Assembly (NCBI GenBank): GCA_902782965.1
Contig: CACZPG010000150.1
Coordinates: 1-7,667 of the forward strand
DNA: 7,667 nucleotides
Origin: an uncultured Lachnospiraceae bacterium
GTDB lineage: Bacteria; Bacillota; Clostridia; Lachnospirales; Lachnospiraceae
Direction of reading: 5' to 3'
Shown: one piece after another, positions 5,485 through 7,667 of the stretch
Position numbering within the stretch: the stretch's first letter is position 1
Layout: every line of letters starts with the position of its first letter
The notes under the pieces: model-generated
Told to the model about the DNA's origin: nothing
Databases searched by the model: none
What the model saw: the letters and a program-made list of their open reading frames with translations, nothing else
Position numbers and translations under genes: made by a program

Positions 5485-6257
5485 GAAAGATTTTTTGCTG
5501 AAGTCATTTCTTCTACATAAGATTTAAGTTTATCAGGTGCACCCGAGCCATGTTCTGCAACTATTCGTACCATAGCAGATCCGACGATTACGCCATCTGC
5601 AATCTTAGACATTTTCGCAGCCTGCTCCGGAGTACTGATTCCGAATCCGATAGCAGCAGGTGTATCCGTAGACTCTTTTATAAGGCTGATTATGGATTCA
5701 AGATCAGTCTTAATCTCACTTCTGACACCAGTAACTCCAAGAGAGGAAACTACATAAATGAATCCCTTGGCCTGTGAAGCGATAGTCTTGATTCTGTCCT
5801 CACTGGTAGGAGCAATCATGGAAATGTAATCCATGCCATATTTCTCAGCCGTTTCATCGAATTCATGTCTTTCCTCGAAAGGACAATCAGGAACAATTAT
5901 TCCGTCAGCACCGGCTTCAGAAGCATTCTTAAAGAATCTCTCCGTTCCGTAATGATAAACCGGATTAGCATAGGTCATAAATACTATCGGAACATCATAA
6001 TCCTTTCTGATATCTTTTACCAGCTGAAAAGCCTTATCGGTTGTCATACCTGATGCCAGAGCCCTGATATCTGCTTCCTGTATCACCGGACCTTCAGCAA
6101 TAGGATCCGAGAAAGGAATACCTACTTCAATAAGGGAGGCACCGGCCTCTATTACCGCACGGAAATTATTCAGACTTGCTTCATAATCCGGGTCTCCGGC
6201 AGTAAGAAATGCAATAAATGCTTTTTTGTTCTCAAATGCTTTATATATTCTACTCAT
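5481..6257 (-). CDS. trpA: Tryptophan synthase alpha chain
   Basis: TrpA cleaves indole-3-glycerol phosphate to indole and glyceraldehyde 3-phosphate and passes the indole to TrpB within the alpha2-beta2 complex. The 258-residue TIM barrel has the catalytic glutamate E44 in IEVGIPFSDP (Glu49 of the Salmonella enzyme), loop 6 as SSLGVTGVRSE (about 171-181), and phosphate-binding GFGIS and GSAMV. The second catalytic position, Asp60 in Salmonella (ADGP), is glutamate here (E55 in AEGP). The start is ATG at 6255-6257 because AGGAGA stands seven bases upstream. An in-frame ATG at 6302 would overlap trpB by 23 bases and add residues unlike other TrpA proteins. It follows trpB after 22 bases and is surely cotranscribed with it. 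Confidence 0.97.
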   Translation of the reverse strand: MSRIYKAFENKKAFIAFLTAGDPDYEASLNNFRAVIEAGASLIEVGIPFSDPIAEGPVIQEADIRALASGMTTDKAFQLVKDIRKDYDVPIVFMTYANPVYHYGTERFFKNASEAGADGIIVPDCPFEERHEFDETAEKYGMDYISMIAPTSEDRIKTIASQAKGFIYVVSSLGVTGVRSEIKTDLESIISLIKESTDTPAAIGFGISTPEQAAKMSKIADGVIVGSAMVRIVAEHGSGAPDKLKSYVEEMTSAKNLS

Positions 6258-6264
6258 ATTAATA

Positions 6265-6270
6265 TCTCCT
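6265..6270 (-). promoter_or_regulatory. Ribosome binding site deciding the trpA start
   Basis: AGGAGA on the minus strand ends seven bases before the ATG at 6255-6257, within the 22-base gap after the trpB stop. It supports the 258-residue TrpA over the longer reading frame that opens at 6302. Confidence 0.8.
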
Positions 6271-6279
6271 GTCACATTC

Positions 6280-7482
6280 TTATTCGTAGATGTCCACTCC
6301 ACGATAACGGGCTATAGCAGCCACATCCTTATCTCCACGTCCTGAAATAGTGCAGACAATGATACTGTCCTTAGGCATCTCAGGAGCAATCTTCAATACA
6401 TGAGCTACGGCATGGCTACTTTCGATAGCCGGTATAATTCCTTCTGTTCTCGAGAGATATTCGAAAGCTCTTACAGCTTCCTCATCCGTAATCGGAACAT
6501 ACTCAGCTCTTCCTATTTCTGCAAGGTGTGCATGCTCAGGTCCGATTCCCGGATAATCAAGTCCTGCTGAAATTGAATAAACCGGCGCAATCTGGCCATA
6601 TTCATCCTGACAGAAGAGAGATTTCATTCCATGGAATATTCCCTTAGTTCCATTGGCCATAGTGGCAGCATTCTTGGGATTATCCACTCCAAGTCCGGCA
6701 GCCTCACAGCCGATAAGTCTTACGCCTTCATCCTTGATATATTCATAGAAGGAACCGATAGCATTGCTGCCGCCTCCTACACAGGCGATAACCACATCAG
6801 GGAGTTTACCCTCAGCTTCCAGTATCTGTGCACGGCTTTCCTTACTGATAACAGACTGAAAGTCTCTTACAATAGTAGGAAAAGGATGAGGTCCCATTAC
6901 AGAACCCAGTACATACAGAGTATCATCAACTCTGCTGACCCATTCACGCATCGCCTCATTAACAGCATCTTTCAGAACTCTGGTTCCTGTCTTTACCGCA
7001 TGAACCTTTGCACCGAGAAGTTCCATTCTGAATACGTTCAGAGCCTGTCTGATGGTATCCTCTTCTCCCATGAATATCTCACATTCCATATCCATCAGCG
7101 CAGCAGCTGTTGCAGTTGCCACTCCATGCTGGCCGGCTCCTGTTTCTGCTATGACTCTGGTCTTACCCATTTTCTTGGCAAGAAGCACCTGTCCGAGAAC
7201 ATTATTAATCTTATGAGAACCTGTATGATTCAGATCCTCTCTCTTAAGGTATATTTTCGCACCACCCAGATCCTTCGTCATTTTCTCTGCATAATACAGA
7301 AGGGAAGGTCTTCCTGCATATTCACGATTAAGCTTATCCAGCTCAGCTACGAAATCCGGATCATTCTTATAATGCTCATACGCCTTTTCCAATTTGTGAA
7401 TTTCATTCATCAGTGTTTCAGGAACATACTGTCCACCGAACTCACCAAATCTTCCTGCTACATTTTCTTCGATATTACTCAT
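6280..7482 (-). CDS. trpB: Tryptophan synthase beta chain (TrpB type 1)
   Basis: TrpB joins indole, delivered by TrpA, to L-serine to make L-tryptophan, using PLP in the cytoplasm. The 400-residue protein has the ordinary length and all hallmarks: GRFGEFGGQYVPETL at the N-terminus, PLP lysine K91 in NHTGSHKINN, catalytic E113 in AETGAGQHG, the MGEEDTIRQALNVFRMELLGA segment of the TrpA-communicating region (about 138-158), GGGSN at 236-240, and a C-terminal CTISGRGDKD motif. The ATG overlaps the stop of the upstream acetyltransferase as ATGA, so translation is probably coupled; AAAGG near 7493-7497 is the likely ribosome site. trpA follows 22 bases later. Any trp operon promoter or leader must lie beyond the right edge of the window. 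Confidence 0.98.
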   Translation of the reverse strand: MSNIEENVAGRFGEFGGQYVPETLMNEIHKLEKAYEHYKNDPDFVAELDKLNREYAGRPSLLYYAEKMTKDLGGAKIYLKREDLNHTGSHKINNVLGQVLLAKKMGKTRVIAETGAGQHGVATATAAALMDMECEIFMGEEDTIRQALNVFRMELLGAKVHAVKTGTRVLKDAVNEAMREWVSRVDDTLYVLGSVMGPHPFPTIVRDFQSVISKESRAQILEAEGKLPDVVIACVGGGSNAIGSFYEYIKDEGVRLIGCEAAGLGVDNPKNAATMANGTKGIFHGMKSLFCQDEYGQIAPVYSISAGLDYPGIGPEHAHLAEIGRAEYVPITDEEAVRAFEYLSRTEGIIPAIESSHAVAHVLKIAPEMPKDSIIVCTISGRGDKDVAAIARYRGVDIYE

Positions 7483-7667
7483 ATCTTTTCTACCTTTCTT
7501 TTTTCCAAGTACACGAACTCCAGCTCGTCACTAATAACTTTATTATTGAATATTGTATAACCGCATTTTTGATATAGAGAAATATTATCAATACTTCTCG
7601 TACTTGTAAACAGTTCATATCGTTTTCCGGGATAGCACTTTTCTATTTCTTCCAGGAGGTGTCGTCC
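7479..7667 (-). CDS. GNAT-family acetyltransferase-like protein, C-terminal part (cut by window edge)
   Basis: An open frame of 62 codons plus TGA runs from the right edge of the window to 7479. Its translation includes GRHLLEEIEKCYPGK, then SIDNISLYQKCGYTIFN and a final beta strand ELEFVYLEKR. This matches the end of GNAT N-acetyltransferases: the helix after the acetyl-CoA pyrophosphate loop, the N..LY.K.GY motif B helix, and the last strand. The acetyl-CoA binding loop itself would lie outside the window. The substrate cannot be told from this part. The TGA overlaps the trpB ATG by sharing the sequence ATGA, so the gene sits in the same transcript as trpBA and is probably translationally coupled to it. 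The fragment is too short to be certain of the family. Confidence 0.7.
   Translation of the reverse strand, partial: GRHLLEEIEKCYPGKRYELFTSTRSIDNISLYQKCGYTIFNNKVISDELEFVYLEKRKVEKI

Noticed and set aside
6258..6302. N-terminal extension of TrpA from the ATG at 6302
   Set aside because: It overlaps the trpB end, has no family-like residues, and AGGAGA supports the ATG at 6257.
6631..7560. 309-codon plus-strand open frame opposite trpB
   Set aside because: It is fully antisense to an unmistakable trpB, shows no recognisable domain, and its Ser/Ile/Phe-rich make-up is that of a reversed coding strand.
1..7667. Mobile elements, CRISPR arrays, tRNA or rRNA genes
   Set aside because: I saw no transposase-like frame, spaced direct repeats, or tRNA/rRNA signatures; the T-box is the only structured RNA I can support.

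Overview
The window is a compact, low-to-medium GC bacterial segment in which every recognisable gene reads on the minus strand. Shine-Dalgarno sites, a tRNA-Trp T-box leader, intrinsic terminators with U-tracts, and a glutamine synthetase-like gene followed by an ANTAR regulator all point to a Firmicute of the class Clostridia. A Lachnospiraceae-type anaerobe is my best guess, but that is inference from style and not a database match.

Read in the direction of transcription (high to low coordinates), the window opens with the C-terminal 62 codons of a GNAT-type acetyltransferase (7479-7667). Its stop overlaps the trpB start as ATGA. Next come trpB (6280-7482) and trpA (5481-6257), the two tryptophan synthase subunits and probably the distal end of a trp operon. 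A 117-bp gap follows with a sigma-A-like promoter whose -35 overlaps the trpA stop and a strong GC-rich hairpin, then pyrG (CTP synthase, 3717-5363). Next are a short, divergent glutamine synthetase-like gene (2475-3647) with its own extended -10 promoter, and an ANTAR-domain regulator with a degenerate receiver domain (1881-2459).

The 345-bp stretch at 1536-1880 has no protein gene but holds a complete regulatory leader: promoter, T-box riboswitch with a UGG (Trp) specifier, antiterminator/terminator, and the ribosome binding site of a second, stand-alone type-2 tryptophan synthase beta chain (trpB2, 156-1535). The window ends with the trpB2 terminator placed tail-to-tail with a plus-strand terminator of an unseen convergent gene. 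Their two U-tracts form a long perfect inverted repeat.

The genes share two themes. One is tryptophan: TrpAB makes Trp from indole-glycerol phosphate and serine, while TrpB2, tied to tRNA-Trp charging, probably uses free indole. The other is glutamine nitrogen: CTP synthase consumes glutamine, and beside it sit a glutamine synthetase homologue and an antiterminator of the kind linked to nitrogen control in clostridia. I see no mobile element, CRISPR array, tRNA or rRNA gene. The points most worth a second look are the glutamine synthetase homologue that lacks two active-site arginines beside a pseudo-receiver ANTAR protein, and the Trp T-box on the orphan trpB2. I found no clear evidence of a wholly new system.
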